Shown: one piece after another, positions 6,613 through 14,394 of the stretch
How the letters are laid out: each line of letters begins with the position of its first letter
Numbering within the stretch: position 1 is the stretch's first letter
Assembly: GCA_964543235.1 (NCBI GenBank)
Contig: CAZIXE010000065.1
Span: 1-21,536, forward strand
DNA: 21,536 nucleotides
From: JANMMJ01 sp964543235
Lineage (GTDB): Bacteria; Pseudomonadota; Alphaproteobacteria; Rhizobiales; Aestuariivirgaceae
Direction of reading: 5' to 3'
Translations under genes and position numbers: made by a program
The notes under the pieces: generated by a model
What the model saw: the letters and a program-made list of their open reading frames with translations, nothing else
The model's database searches: none
Told to the model about the DNA's origin: nothing

Positions 6613-7842
6613 GTGAATGTCGAGTGGTCCAGTGGCAGCATTCCGGCGGACAAGGCTCCGCCCCTGTCGCGCGGCACAACGCAGAGCGGCGTCAGGCTCT
6701 ACAATGAGCGGCTGGCGCTGTCGCTGATCCGGCGCCATGGCGAACTGCCAAAGGCCGAGATCGCCAGGCTGACGGGGCTCTCGGCACAGACCGTCTCCGT
6801 CATCGTGCGCCAGCTCGAGGCCGACGGCCTGCTCATCAAGAAAAAACCCCAGCGCGGCAAGGTTGGCCAGCCACTGGTGCCTTTCGCGCTCAATCCCGAG
6901 GGTGCCTATGCGATCGGCCTCAAGGTCGGCCGGCGCTCGAGCGACCTGGTCCTGCTCGACCTCGCCGGCACGGTCCGCAAGACGCTGCACCAGCCTTACA
7001 AGTTCCCCACGCCCACGGATCTGCTCGGCTTCGTGCGCCAGGAGATCAGGGCCCTGCTCGAGGACCTCAAGCCGAAGCAGCGGCAACGCATCGCCGGCCT
7101 CGGCATCGCTGCCCCGTTCGAATTGTGGAACTGGGAGGAGGAGGTCGGCGCACCGCATGAAGTGCTGGAGGCCTGGCGGGGCTTCGACCTCAGTGCTGCC
7201 ATCGCCCAGCAGGTGGACTGGCCGGTGCACTTCTGCAACGACGCCACGGCGGCCTGCGCCGCCGAGCTGCTGTTCGGCAAGGGCGGGGCGCTCCGCGACT
7301 TCGCGTATTTCTATATCGGCTATTTCTGCGGGGGCGGCATCGCCCTGGGAGGCAGCCTGTACCAGGGACCCCGTGGCAATGCCGGCGCGCTCGGCTCATT
7401 CCCGGTACCCAAGCCGGCAGGCGGCAGCGAGCAGCTGATCCGGACCGCATCGCTGTTCGTGCTCGAACACATGCTGCAGGACAGTGGGAAGAGCCCCTCC
7501 CTGCTGTGGCAGGACAGCAATGACTGGTCGGCGGCGGAACCGGAACTCGGTGCCTGGATCGCAACCGCAGCCCGCGGGCTTGCGCACGCCATGACGGGAA
7601 CGGCGGCGGTGCTCGACTGTCCCGCCGTGGTCATCGACGGGGCGGTGCCCGCCGGAGTCCGTCTGCGGCTCGCAGAGGCAACGCGCGCTGCACTTGCCGG
7701 GGTCAACTTGCAGGGGGTCAGCCCGTTCACCATTGAAACCGGTTCGATCGGCACCGATGCCCGGGCCATGGGCGCTGCCAGCCTGCCGCTGCTCGCCAAT
7801 TTCATCATCGACCGGGAAGTGCTGTTCAAGGAGGCGATCTGA
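6613..7842 (+). CDS. frcR: ROK-family transcriptional regulator of the frc genes
   Basis: A 409-residue ROK-family repressor. After a ~25-residue polar leader comes a winged helix (about 28-90) with LPKAEIARLTGLSAQTVSVIVRQLEADGLL and wing KPQRGKVGQPLVPFALNP. The rest is the sugar-kinase-like ROK fold, with ACDATAAC-type region CNDATAACAAELLFG and the glycine-rich YIGYFCGGGIALGG. The CxCGxxGCxE zinc motif of many ROK proteins is absent. GTG at 6613 is chosen: GGAGG lies 10 nt upstream. It is transcribed away from frcB across the 39-bp palindrome and likely represses both directions until its sugar ligand binds; that follows family behaviour, not direct evidence. It overlaps the next gene by one base. 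Confidence 0.88.
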   Translation: MNVEWSSGSIPADKAPPLSRGTTQSGVRLYNERLALSLIRRHGELPKAEIARLTGLSAQTVSVIVRQLEADGLLIKKKPQRGKVGQPLVPFALNPEGAYAIGLKVGRRSSDLVLLDLAGTVRKTLHQPYKFPTPTDLLGFVRQEIRALLEDLKPKQRQRIAGLGIAAPFELWNWEEEVGAPHEVLEAWRGFDLSAAIAQQVDWPVHFCNDATAACAAELLFGKGGALRDFAYFYIGYFCGGGIALGGSLYQGPRGNAGALGSFPVPKPAGGSEQLIRTASLFVLEHMLQDSGKSPSLLWQDSNDWSAAEPELGAWIATAARGLAHAMTGTAAVLDCPAVVIDGAVPAGVRLRLAEATRAALAGVNLQGVSPFTIETGSIGTDARAMGAASLPLLANFIIDREVLFKEAI

Positions 7843-8273
7843 TGCTCAAGGGGATCGACCCACTGCTCGGACCGGACCTGCTTCGCATCCTCAGGGCCAT
7901 GGGGCATGGCGACGAGATAGCGATCGTCGATACCAATTATCCGGCCGAAACCGACGCCAGGCGGCTGGTGCGCATGGATGGCCACGCCGCACCACGTATC
8001 CTCGATGCCATCCTTTCGGTAATGCCGGTCGACGACTTCGTGCCGCAGGCGGTGTTCCGGCCGGCGGCGCAGGGCGACCTCAACCGCATTGAAGCGGTGT
8101 TCGAGGAATTTGCCGCGGTGCTGAAGAAACACGAGCCGGCGCAGACCATAACGGCGCTGGTGGGCCAGGATTTCTACAACCGGGTCAAGGGCTGCTTTGC
8201 CATCGTTGCATCGGGCGAACGGCGGCTCTATGGGAACATCGTCATCAAGAAGGGTGTGATTCACCCGGCCTGA
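7842..8273 (+). CDS. RbsD/FucU-family sugar mutarotase/pyranase
   Basis: A 143-residue protein of the RbsD/FucU family, which interconverts ring or anomeric forms of sugars (ribose pyranose/furanose for RbsD, fucose anomers for FucU). Key family features are present: AMGHGDEIAIVDTNYPAE with the catalytic His at 22 and Asp at 30, and the C-terminal LYGNIVIKKGVI motif. The spacing resembles FucU more than RbsD. Its ATG overlaps the frcR stop by one base (TGATG), and GGAGG inside the end of frcR serves as ribosome site. Sitting in a fructose locus, it could convert the fructopyranose that is abundant in solution to the furanose used by kinases. That substrate assignment is inference. Confidence 0.85.
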   Translation: MLKGIDPLLGPDLLRILRAMGHGDEIAIVDTNYPAETDARRLVRMDGHAAPRILDAILSVMPVDDFVPQAVFRPAAQGDLNRIEAVFEEFAAVLKKHEPAQTITALVGQDFYNRVKGCFAIVASGERRLYGNIVIKKGVIHPA

Positions 8274-8297
8274 CGCCGGCAAACACGGGAGATTCCC

Positions 8298-9938
8298 ATG
8301 GCAGATACGGCCGTAAAACGGGTGCTGACGCGGCTCAAGGCACGGCACCGCGAAGCGCCGCTGGGCAACATGCGCTCTGCCTTCAGCCGCGATCCGCAGC
8401 GTTTTGAGAAGTTTTCGGTGCGGCTCGACGATCTGCTCATCGACTATTCGAAGTGCGCGATCGACAGCGACAGCATGGCGCTGCTGCTCGAACTGGCCGA
8501 AGCGGCGGATGTCGCGGGCAAGCGCGACCGGATGTTCGCCGGCGAAGCCATCAACTTCACCGAAGGGCGCGCCGTTCTGCATGTGGCGCTGCGCAACCGC
8601 TCGGCACGGCCGGTCCTGACGGACGGGCATGATGTCATGCCGGGTGTTCGGGAAGTGCTGCAGCGGATGGGTGCCTTCGCAGAGGGCCTGCGTTCGGGGC
8701 GGATCAGGGGGCACGGCGGCGGCCCGATTCGTGACGTGGTGAACATCGGTATCGGCGGCTCGGATCTCGGCCCGGCGATGGCCACGCTGGCGCTGGCACC
8801 CTATCACGACGGCCCGCGGCTGCATTTCGTGTCCAATGTCGACGGCGCGCATCTCGCCGACACGCTGAAGACTCTCGAACCGGCAGCGACGCTGTTCATC
8901 ATCGCGTCGAAGACCTTCACGACACTCGAAACCATGGCCAATGCACGGGCGGCACGGCGGTGGATCGCCACGGCGCTGGGCGAAGAGGCGGTGGGCGCGC
9001 ATTTTGCCGCGGTGTCGACGGCGCTCGACAAGGTGGCGAGCTTCGGCATCGGCGGCGAGCGAACCTTCGGCTTCTGGGACTGGGTGGGCGGCCGCTATTC
9101 GCTTTGGTCGGCCATTGGCCTGCCGCTCATGATCGCGATCGGCGAGAAGAACTTCGGCGACTTCCTGGCCGGCGGACACGCCATGGACGAACATTTCCGG
9201 CAGGCACCGCCGCAATCCAACCTGCCCCTGCTCTACGCCCTTATCGGCGTATGGCATCGCAATGTCTGCGGCTATGCCACGCGGGCGATCATCCCCTACG
9301 ACCAGAGGCTGTCGCGGCTGCCAGCCTACCTGCAGCAGCTCGACATGGAGTCGAACGGCAAGCGGGTCTCGCGCGACGGGCGTGTGAGCCGCATCGCCAC
9401 GGGGCCGATCGTGTGGGGCGAACCCGGCACCAACGGACAGCATGCGTTCTTTCAACTCCTGCACCAGGGCACCGACGTGATCCCGGTGGAATTCCTGGTG
9501 GCCGCCGCGGGTCATGAGCCGCACATGCGCGATCAGCACCAGATGCTCATGGCCAACTGCCTGGCGCAGTCGGAGGCCCTGATGCGGGGCCGCACGCTGG
9601 ACGAGGCCACCGCGCAGCTCCTCGCCATGGGCAAGTCCAAGAGCGAGGCAAGGCGGCTTGCACCGCATCGCGTGTTTCCCGGCAACCGGCCGTCGGTCAC
9701 CATCGCCTATCGCACGCTCGATCCCCATACACTGGGGCGGCTCATTGCGCTCTACGAGCATCGTGTCTTCTGTGAAGCCGCCATCTGGGACATCAATGCC
9801 TACGACCAGTGGGGGGTAGAACTCGGCAAGGAACTGGCGACGGCCCTGCAGCCGGTGATTGAAGGCAAGACTGCGGCAGAGGGGAGAGATGCATCCACTG
9901 CCGGCCTGGTTGCGCATCTGCGGGGCCCTGCCGGCTGA
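8298..9938 (+). CDS. pgi: Glucose-6-phosphate isomerase
   Basis: A 546-residue cytoplasmic enzyme of full family length that interconverts fructose-6-phosphate and glucose-6-phosphate. Both PGI signatures are present: DWVGGRYSLWSAIG (residues 261-274) and the C-terminal DQWGVELGK ending in K511. The base/acid residues E351 (in QLDMESNGK) and H382 (in GQHAFFQL), and the sugar-phosphate loop IGIGGSDLGP (150-159), are intact. GGGAG lies 8 nt before the ATG, 24 nt after the mutarotase gene, so it appears to be the third gene of the frcR operon. Pgi would be needed to feed fructose carbon into the Entner-Doudoroff or pentose-phosphate routes common in rhizobia, which explains its place here. Confidence 0.96.
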   Translation: MADTAVKRVLTRLKARHREAPLGNMRSAFSRDPQRFEKFSVRLDDLLIDYSKCAIDSDSMALLLELAEAADVAGKRDRMFAGEAINFTEGRAVLHVALRNRSARPVLTDGHDVMPGVREVLQRMGAFAEGLRSGRIRGHGGGPIRDVVNIGIGGSDLGPAMATLALAPYHDGPRLHFVSNVDGAHLADTLKTLEPAATLFIIASKTFTTLETMANARAARRWIATALGEEAVGAHFAAVSTALDKVASFGIGGERTFGFWDWVGGRYSLWSAIGLPLMIAIGEKNFGDFLAGGHAMDEHFRQAPPQSNLPLLYALIGVWHRNVCGYATRAIIPYDQRLSRLPAYLQQLDMESNGKRVSRDGRVSRIATGPIVWGEPGTNGQHAFFQLLHQGTDVIPVEFLVAAAGHEPHMRDQHQMLMANCLAQSEALMRGRTLDEATAQLLAMGKSKSEARRLAPHRVFPGNRPSVTIAYRTLDPHTLGRLIALYEHRVFCEAAIWDINAYDQWGVELGKELATALQPVIEGKTAAEGRDASTAGLVAHLRGPAG

Positions 9939-9947
9939 TACGCCAAC

Positions 9948-9977
9948 CTGACATTGTCTTGAAAATTCAAGTAAAAT
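9948..9977 (+). promoter_or_regulatory. Sigma-70-like promoter with palindrome in its spacer
   Basis: CTGACA (9948-9953) and TAAAAT (9972-9977) each match the consensus at 5 of 6 bases, separated by 18 bp. The spacer holds CTTGAA-AA-TTCAAG (9958-9971), a palindrome with perfect 6-bp arms. Transcription would begin near 9984, about 50 nt before the SARP/TPR gene. A protein bound at the palindrome would cover both promoter elements. It starts only 10 nt after the pgi stop. Confidence 0.6.
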
Positions 9978-10032
9978 TCTCAATCGGGGAAGGCATTGCC
10001 GTGAAACCGCGATTCACGCCGGGCTCACGGGC

Positions 10033-11979
10033 ATGCCTGAGGATGCCTGTGCTGATTCTCGCAAATGGTGCGCCAGGCGACAGAACGACATGCTGCTCTC
10101 ACACCGCGCCCTGCAGGCCGATGCAGCCCGGCCTATCGACGTTTCACCGAGCTTTGCCTTGCGGTGGCCAAGAGGCTTTGCTTTAGTCGAGTCCGCTGGG
10201 AGAACTTCTGGTCTCGCCAAAAAAGAGAAGTGCGGCTTGGCGGAACAGCGCGCGAGGATTTCATTGTTCGGCACCTTCCATGTCGAAGGGCCGAACGGGA
10301 CCAATATCACGCCCAGGAGCCGGAAGGCACAGGCCCTGCTGGCGCTGCTGGCGCTTGCCGAGCGCGGCGAGCGATCGCGCGTGTGGCTGTGCGACAAGCT
10401 GTGGAGCGACCGGCCGGCGGAGCAGGCCTTTGCCAGTCTGCGCCAATGTCTCATGGATATCCGCCGCTCGTTCGGCAACCTGTGCAACGACATCCTGGAC
10501 ATCGCCCAGTTCAGCATCCGGCTGGAACTTTCGGCGGTCGAGGTCGATGTCCTGGCGATGCGCGCCGCCTGGGCCACCGGCGACCTCGACAATCCCATCC
10601 TCGGCCGGCGCGGCGAACTGCTGGAAGGCATCGATGTCGGTGATCCCGAATTCGAGGACTGGCTTGCCGTCGAACGCAACCGCTGGATCGAGTTTCAGGA
10701 GGAGATCGACGCGCGGCTCAAACCGCACAAGGCTGGAAACAAGGCCGATGCGCCGGTTCCGGCCGGACCGGTCCTGGCGCCGGGTGCCGCCCTGCTGCGA
10801 CCAGGCATCCGCATCCTGCCGCCAGTGGCGCAGGGCGAGCATGCGATGGCCGGACCCCTGGCAGAGGCAATCACAGAGCTCTTCATCCGCAATGTGATCG
10901 ACATCGAAAGCATCGATGTGGTCGATGCCAGAAGCTACGACAGTCCGGTGATCACCGCGGCAGCGGCCGGGTCGACGCCCAGCACGCCGCTGGTGTTTCA
11001 GACGCGGGTGCGCAGTGCGGGCCATGGTCTCATGGCCGAAATCAAGATCGCCAATGCGCGGAGCGGCCGCATCGAGTGGATCGCAACGCTACCGTTTACC
11101 GGCGATGTGGCGCATGTCGCGGAGGACACGCATCTCCTGTCGCAGATCAACTTCGCCACCGATGCCATCCAGAACATCTACCGGCGGCTGATGGCCACGT
11201 CCCTGACGAATCCGGAATCGACGGCGCAGCTGCTGTTGCTGGCGGCAATCGACGACATGTATGACCTGAGCCGCGAACGCCACGACCAGGCGGACGCGCG
11301 CATCCGCAAGTCGATCGAGATCGCACCCAGTGCCCAGGCGCATGCCTGGCTCGCCTACCTGCAGACCTTCAAGATCGGCCAGTGCTTTGCGCCACGAAGC
11401 CCCGAAATCCGCCAGGAGGCCGAACGCCATTATCGCAAGGCCATCGAACTCGATCCCAACAACTCCCTGTCGCTGACGCTGTGCGCACATGTCAACCTGT
11501 TCGTGCTGAACAACCGCGACCGCGCCGAGGATCTGGTGCAACGGGCGCTTGCCATCAATCCCAACCGGCCGATGGCCTGGGACATCTATTCGGTGATGTA
11601 TGCCTACAACGGCCAGCCGGACATCGGGCTCAAATATGCCAACTGGGCGAGCAGCATTTCGGAATATGGTCCGTATACGTTCTTTCTGGATACGGGCAAG
11701 TGCATGAACCTGACGCTGCTCGGCGATTTCGAGGACGCAGTACGGCACGGCCGCAAGGCCCTCAAGGCCAGGCCCACTTTCCTGCCGGCATTGCGCTACA
11801 CGGCGATCAGCCTCGGCAATCTTGGCCGGATCGAGGAGGCCAAGCGGCTGGCCAGCGAGATGCGCAGGATCGACAAGAACCTGTCGGCGGAGGCCATCCT
11901 GAAATCACCGTTCTTCAACCTGAGCGAGGAGCAGCGCGGCATCCTGCGCGACGGATTGAAGTACAGCGGGGTCGAGTAG
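10033..11979 (+). CDS. SARP-type winged-helix/TPR transcriptional regulator
   Basis: Up to 648 residues. A winged-helix DNA-binding domain of the SARP/OmpR type spans about 75-148 (ISLFGTFHVEGPNG..., RSRKAQALLALLAL, then WLCDKLWSDRPAEQAFASLRQCLMDIRR). A BTAD-like helical segment follows (~165-235). A middle domain (~255-375) resembles the TolB/FlgO-like modules found in such rhizobial regulators. A C-terminal TPR array (~385-640) includes HYRKAIELDPNNSLSL and LVQRALAINPNRPMAW. No membrane segment or signal peptide. It probably senses a partner or ligand through the TPRs and activates its operon; targets are unknown. The ATG at 10033 has no clear ribosome site, and the first ~70 residues are low in family resemblance, so the real start may be downstream. 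The PAP2-like gene follows after 30 nt. Confidence 0.8.
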   Translation: MPEDACADSRKWCARRQNDMLLSHRALQADAARPIDVSPSFALRWPRGFALVESAGRTSGLAKKEKCGLAEQRARISLFGTFHVEGPNGTNITPRSRKAQALLALLALAERGERSRVWLCDKLWSDRPAEQAFASLRQCLMDIRRSFGNLCNDILDIAQFSIRLELSAVEVDVLAMRAAWATGDLDNPILGRRGELLEGIDVGDPEFEDWLAVERNRWIEFQEEIDARLKPHKAGNKADAPVPAGPVLAPGAALLRPGIRILPPVAQGEHAMAGPLAEAITELFIRNVIDIESIDVVDARSYDSPVITAAAAGSTPSTPLVFQTRVRSAGHGLMAEIKIANARSGRIEWIATLPFTGDVAHVAEDTHLLSQINFATDAIQNIYRRLMATSLTNPESTAQLLLLAAIDDMYDLSRERHDQADARIRKSIEIAPSAQAHAWLAYLQTFKIGQCFAPRSPEIRQEAERHYRKAIELDPNNSLSLTLCAHVNLFVLNNRDRAEDLVQRALAINPNRPMAWDIYSVMYAYNGQPDIGLKYANWASSISEYGPYTFFLDTGKCMNLTLLGDFEDAVRHGRKALKARPTFLPALRYTAISLGNLGRIEEAKRLASEMRRIDKNLSAEAILKSPFFNLSEEQRGILRDGLKYSGVE

Positions 11980-12009
11980 CTGGCAGCAGCGCAGAGAGGG
12001 ATAGTGAAG

Positions 12010-12930
12010 ATGCAAGGAACAAGGCCATCCGAAATCCCCACCGGCATCAGGCAGATGGTCGAGCTGCTGCCGCGGGAGCTGCATTGGCCTTCGGGCTCGG
12101 GCGTGCATTTGAGCGCGATGAACCGGGGTCTTAACCGGGGCCTGAACCGCGGCCTCAATCGCGGCATGAACCGCGGCCGTAATCGCGGCATGGGGGCGGG
12201 CGATGCCGTGCAGGTGAGTTCCGCCGACATCCTGCCTCCCTATCTCGAACTCAAGGCGCTGCATGCGCTGGAGATCGAGCTGGCCATCAAGGCCGAGCGC
12301 CAGCGGCTGGGCAACAACGATCCTGTCGACCGGAACGCCATCTTCTTCTCCTGGGAACATTTCAACGAAGTGCCGCCGCCGCCGGGTCCCGACGAGACGC
12401 GGCGCGAGATCGATTACCTGCTCAGCATCCAGAACGATACGGCGTTGCGCGAACGCAAGCTGCCGGAAATCATCGCACAGATCGGACTTGACCTGGTGGA
12501 CATGACGCGGCCGCTCGGCATCGAGAACCTCGACGGCTATCCCGCGACCAATGCGCTGCTGCTCAATGTCTGCCAGGTCACCTCCTATGTCGGGCTGATC
12601 TACAAGGACAAGTTCCGGCGCACGCGGCCCAACCAGTTCGATCCCCGCATCAAACCGCTGATCCCGGTGCCGGCTCATTCGGCCTATCCGAGCAATCATT
12701 CCTTCCAGAGCTATTCGCTCGCCTATGTGTTCTCGACACTGGTCCCCGAGGAAAACGTCTCGGAGGAACTGTTCCGGGTGGCGACCAATGTGGCCAAGAA
12801 CCGGGAAGTGGCCGGCGTCCATTATCCCAGCGATACCGCCTGCGGGTTGCTGCTGGCACAGCTGTTCCTGCCCTATCTGCTGCAATGCTGCAGCGAAGTC
12901 CTGCTGCAGGCCCGCGACGAGTGGCACTAG
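12010..12930 (+). CDS. PAP2/vanadium-haloperoxidase-like enzyme with NRG repeats
   Basis: A 306-residue protein of the PAP2 acid phosphatase/vanadium haloperoxidase superfamily. All three active-site motifs are present: K199-x6-R206-P207, PSNH at 227-230, and R265-x5-H271-x3-D275. The superfamily either hydrolyses phosphate esters or, with vanadate, oxidises halides; sequence alone does not decide which. There is no signal peptide and no clear set of membrane helices, unlike lipid-phosphate PAP2 enzymes, so a soluble cytoplasmic enzyme is likely. Residues 38-61 are six NRG(L/M/R) tetrapeptides. ATG at 12010 has GAGAGGG 9 nt upstream; a GTG at 12004 would add two residues. It lies between the SARP/TPR regulator and the subtilisin-like gene, 27 nt before the latter. 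The physiological substrate is unknown. Confidence 0.82.
   Translation: MQGTRPSEIPTGIRQMVELLPRELHWPSGSGVHLSAMNRGLNRGLNRGLNRGMNRGRNRGMGAGDAVQVSSADILPPYLELKALHALEIELAIKAERQRLGNNDPVDRNAIFFSWEHFNEVPPPPGPDETRREIDYLLSIQNDTALRERKLPEIIAQIGLDLVDMTRPLGIENLDGYPATNALLLNVCQVTSYVGLIYKDKFRRTRPNQFDPRIKPLIPVPAHSAYPSNHSFQSYSLAYVFSTLVPEENVSEELFRVATNVAKNREVAGVHYPSDTACGLLLAQLFLPYLLQCCSEVLLQARDEWH
12121..12192 (+). repeat. Six tandem 12-bp units coding NRG(L/M/R)
   Basis: Six consecutive in-frame 12-nt units, consensus AA(C/T)CG(C/G)GG followed by a variable last codon and preserving frame, encode NRGL, NRGL, NRGL, NRGM, NRGR and NRGM. Units differ mainly at third codon positions, so the repeat is maintained at protein level. 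It adds a flexible, positively charged tract ahead of the PAP2-like domain. Confidence 0.95.
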
Positions 12931-12957
12931 CCGCCTAGAGGTCAAGGAGACAAGTGC

Positions 12958-14379
12958 ATGGCCCAGGAATTCGACAAGATGGTCTTCTGGCACAAGGCAA
13001 TGATCGCCTATCCAGCACCGGAGGAGCTTCCCGATGCATCCAACGTGACGGTGGCAATCATCGATACCGGCGTGCATGGCGCACATCCGCAACTCGCCGG
13101 GGTCATCGACGAGAACGCACGGATCGACCTGGTCTCGAGCATTTCCGGCCTTTCCGGCATGCCGATGCCACAGGAGCTGCCGTTTGACGATTCGATCCTG
13201 TCGGGCCTCGCGCTCAACGAGACACACCGCGAGGCCATCGCGGAGGTCATCGCCGAGGTGAAAAGGCGCAAGGTCACGCGCAATCCCGCAGCACTTGCGG
13301 CGCAGGACTATTCGAGCCACGGCACGGCCTGCGCCGGGCTCATTGCCGCCAAGGCACGAAACGGCGCGCTTGCCGATTCCCCTAGTCTCAACGATTACCT
13401 GGAGCAGCGCTACTCGGGGATCGCTCCCGGCTGCCGCATCGTGTCGATCAATACCTCGATGAGCCCGCGGGAGGAGCCCTTGATCCTGGCGCTGCTCTAT
13501 TGCGTGCATCTCAATGTCGATCTCATCCACCTGCCGCGCGGGGTGAACGAACGCTGGATCATCGAGACCACGCCGGATTTCCCGGTGAGTCCGGACAATA
13601 AGCGGCTTTACAGCTACCTTATGGATGACTGGCAATACCGGCAAACCATGGGACATGCACTGCAGGCCCTGTTCGTTGCCGTGTCGACCCGCATCCCGAT
13701 CGTCTGCGCGGCCGGCAATTCCGGCGAATCGCGGGTCACCTATCCCGCCAGTCTCAGCGAGGACGACAACGGCATCATCAGCGTCGGGGCGGTGACACGC
13801 GAAGGCTATCGCTCAGGCTACAGCAATTACGGCGAGAAGCTCGATCTGGTGGCGCCCAGCGACGACAGCGAAGTGCTCAACCGCAACCAGATCCGCATCA
13901 ACGGCATCGAACCGTCCTACAAGCGTCACAACTATGCAGCCTATGGCCCGGCGATTGCCATGGTGCCCTTTTGTGCCGAGCGGGTGGTTACCATCGACGT
14001 GCCAGGCCGGCCGGGCTATGTCGGGCTCACCAAGATCAGCGAAGACGATGTCGACCCGCTGCGCAACTGGCTCGACCAGCTGGGCGGCGACTTCACCCTG
14101 TTCGGGGGCACATCGGCGGCTTCGGCGATTGCGGCGGGTGCGGCGGCGCTGGCGATCGCGGTAGGCAAGCGCAAGGGCAAGGTGTGCGATGGCATTTCGG
14201 TCAAGCGCATTCTCAAGGAGACCTGCGTGCAGGAATTCGACGATGTGCGCAGCGGCAGCCGCAAGCGCCTGATACCCGACAGGATGAACGAAGAAGCGCG
14301 CGCCGACCCACCCTTCGTGTTCGGCAACGGCCTCATCAATGTCGGCAAGGCCGTGGCGCTGGCCGGGGATGCGGCCTGA
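12958..14379 (+). CDS. Subtilisin-like (S8) serine protease, apparently cytoplasmic
   Basis: A 473-residue S8-family protease with an intact triad: D36 in VAIIDTGVHGAHPQL, H121 in SSHGTACAGLIAA and S386 in FGGTSAASAIAAGAAAL. The oxyanion Asn is N254 in CAAGNSGES. The Asp motif comes only ~35 residues from the N-terminus, and there is no signal peptide or room for a normal propeptide, so the enzyme is probably made active or controlled inside the cell. Insertions relative to short subtilisins lie between D36 and H121 (~60-112) and between N254 and S386 (~300-380). AGGAGA sits about 8 nt before the ATG, 27 nt after the PAP2-like gene, so the two are co-transcribed. Substrate unknown; the neighbouring proteins are obvious candidates. 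Confidence 0.88.
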   Translation: MAQEFDKMVFWHKAMIAYPAPEELPDASNVTVAIIDTGVHGAHPQLAGVIDENARIDLVSSISGLSGMPMPQELPFDDSILSGLALNETHREAIAEVIAEVKRRKVTRNPAALAAQDYSSHGTACAGLIAAKARNGALADSPSLNDYLEQRYSGIAPGCRIVSINTSMSPREEPLILALLYCVHLNVDLIHLPRGVNERWIIETTPDFPVSPDNKRLYSYLMDDWQYRQTMGHALQALFVAVSTRIPIVCAAGNSGESRVTYPASLSEDDNGIISVGAVTREGYRSGYSNYGEKLDLVAPSDDSEVLNRNQIRINGIEPSYKRHNYAAYGPAIAMVPFCAERVVTIDVPGRPGYVGLTKISEDDVDPLRNWLDQLGGDFTLFGGTSAASAIAAGAAALAIAVGKRKGKVCDGISVKRILKETCVQEFDDVRSGSRKRLIPDRMNEEARADPPFVFGNGLINVGKAVALAGDAA

Positions 14380-14394
14380 CCGCGGCGGTCCCGC

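Noticed and set aside
7320..9983. 887-codon open frame on the minus strand across frcR, the mutarotase gene and pgi
   Set aside because: It is the antisense shadow of three well-identified genes. High GC at third positions suppresses stops on the opposite strand. The translation is rich in His, Arg and Pro and resembles no family.
11905..13656. 583-codon minus-strand open frame opposite the PAP2-like and S8 genes
   Set aside because: Both sense genes have intact catalytic motifs; the antisense product shows none and has shadow-type composition.
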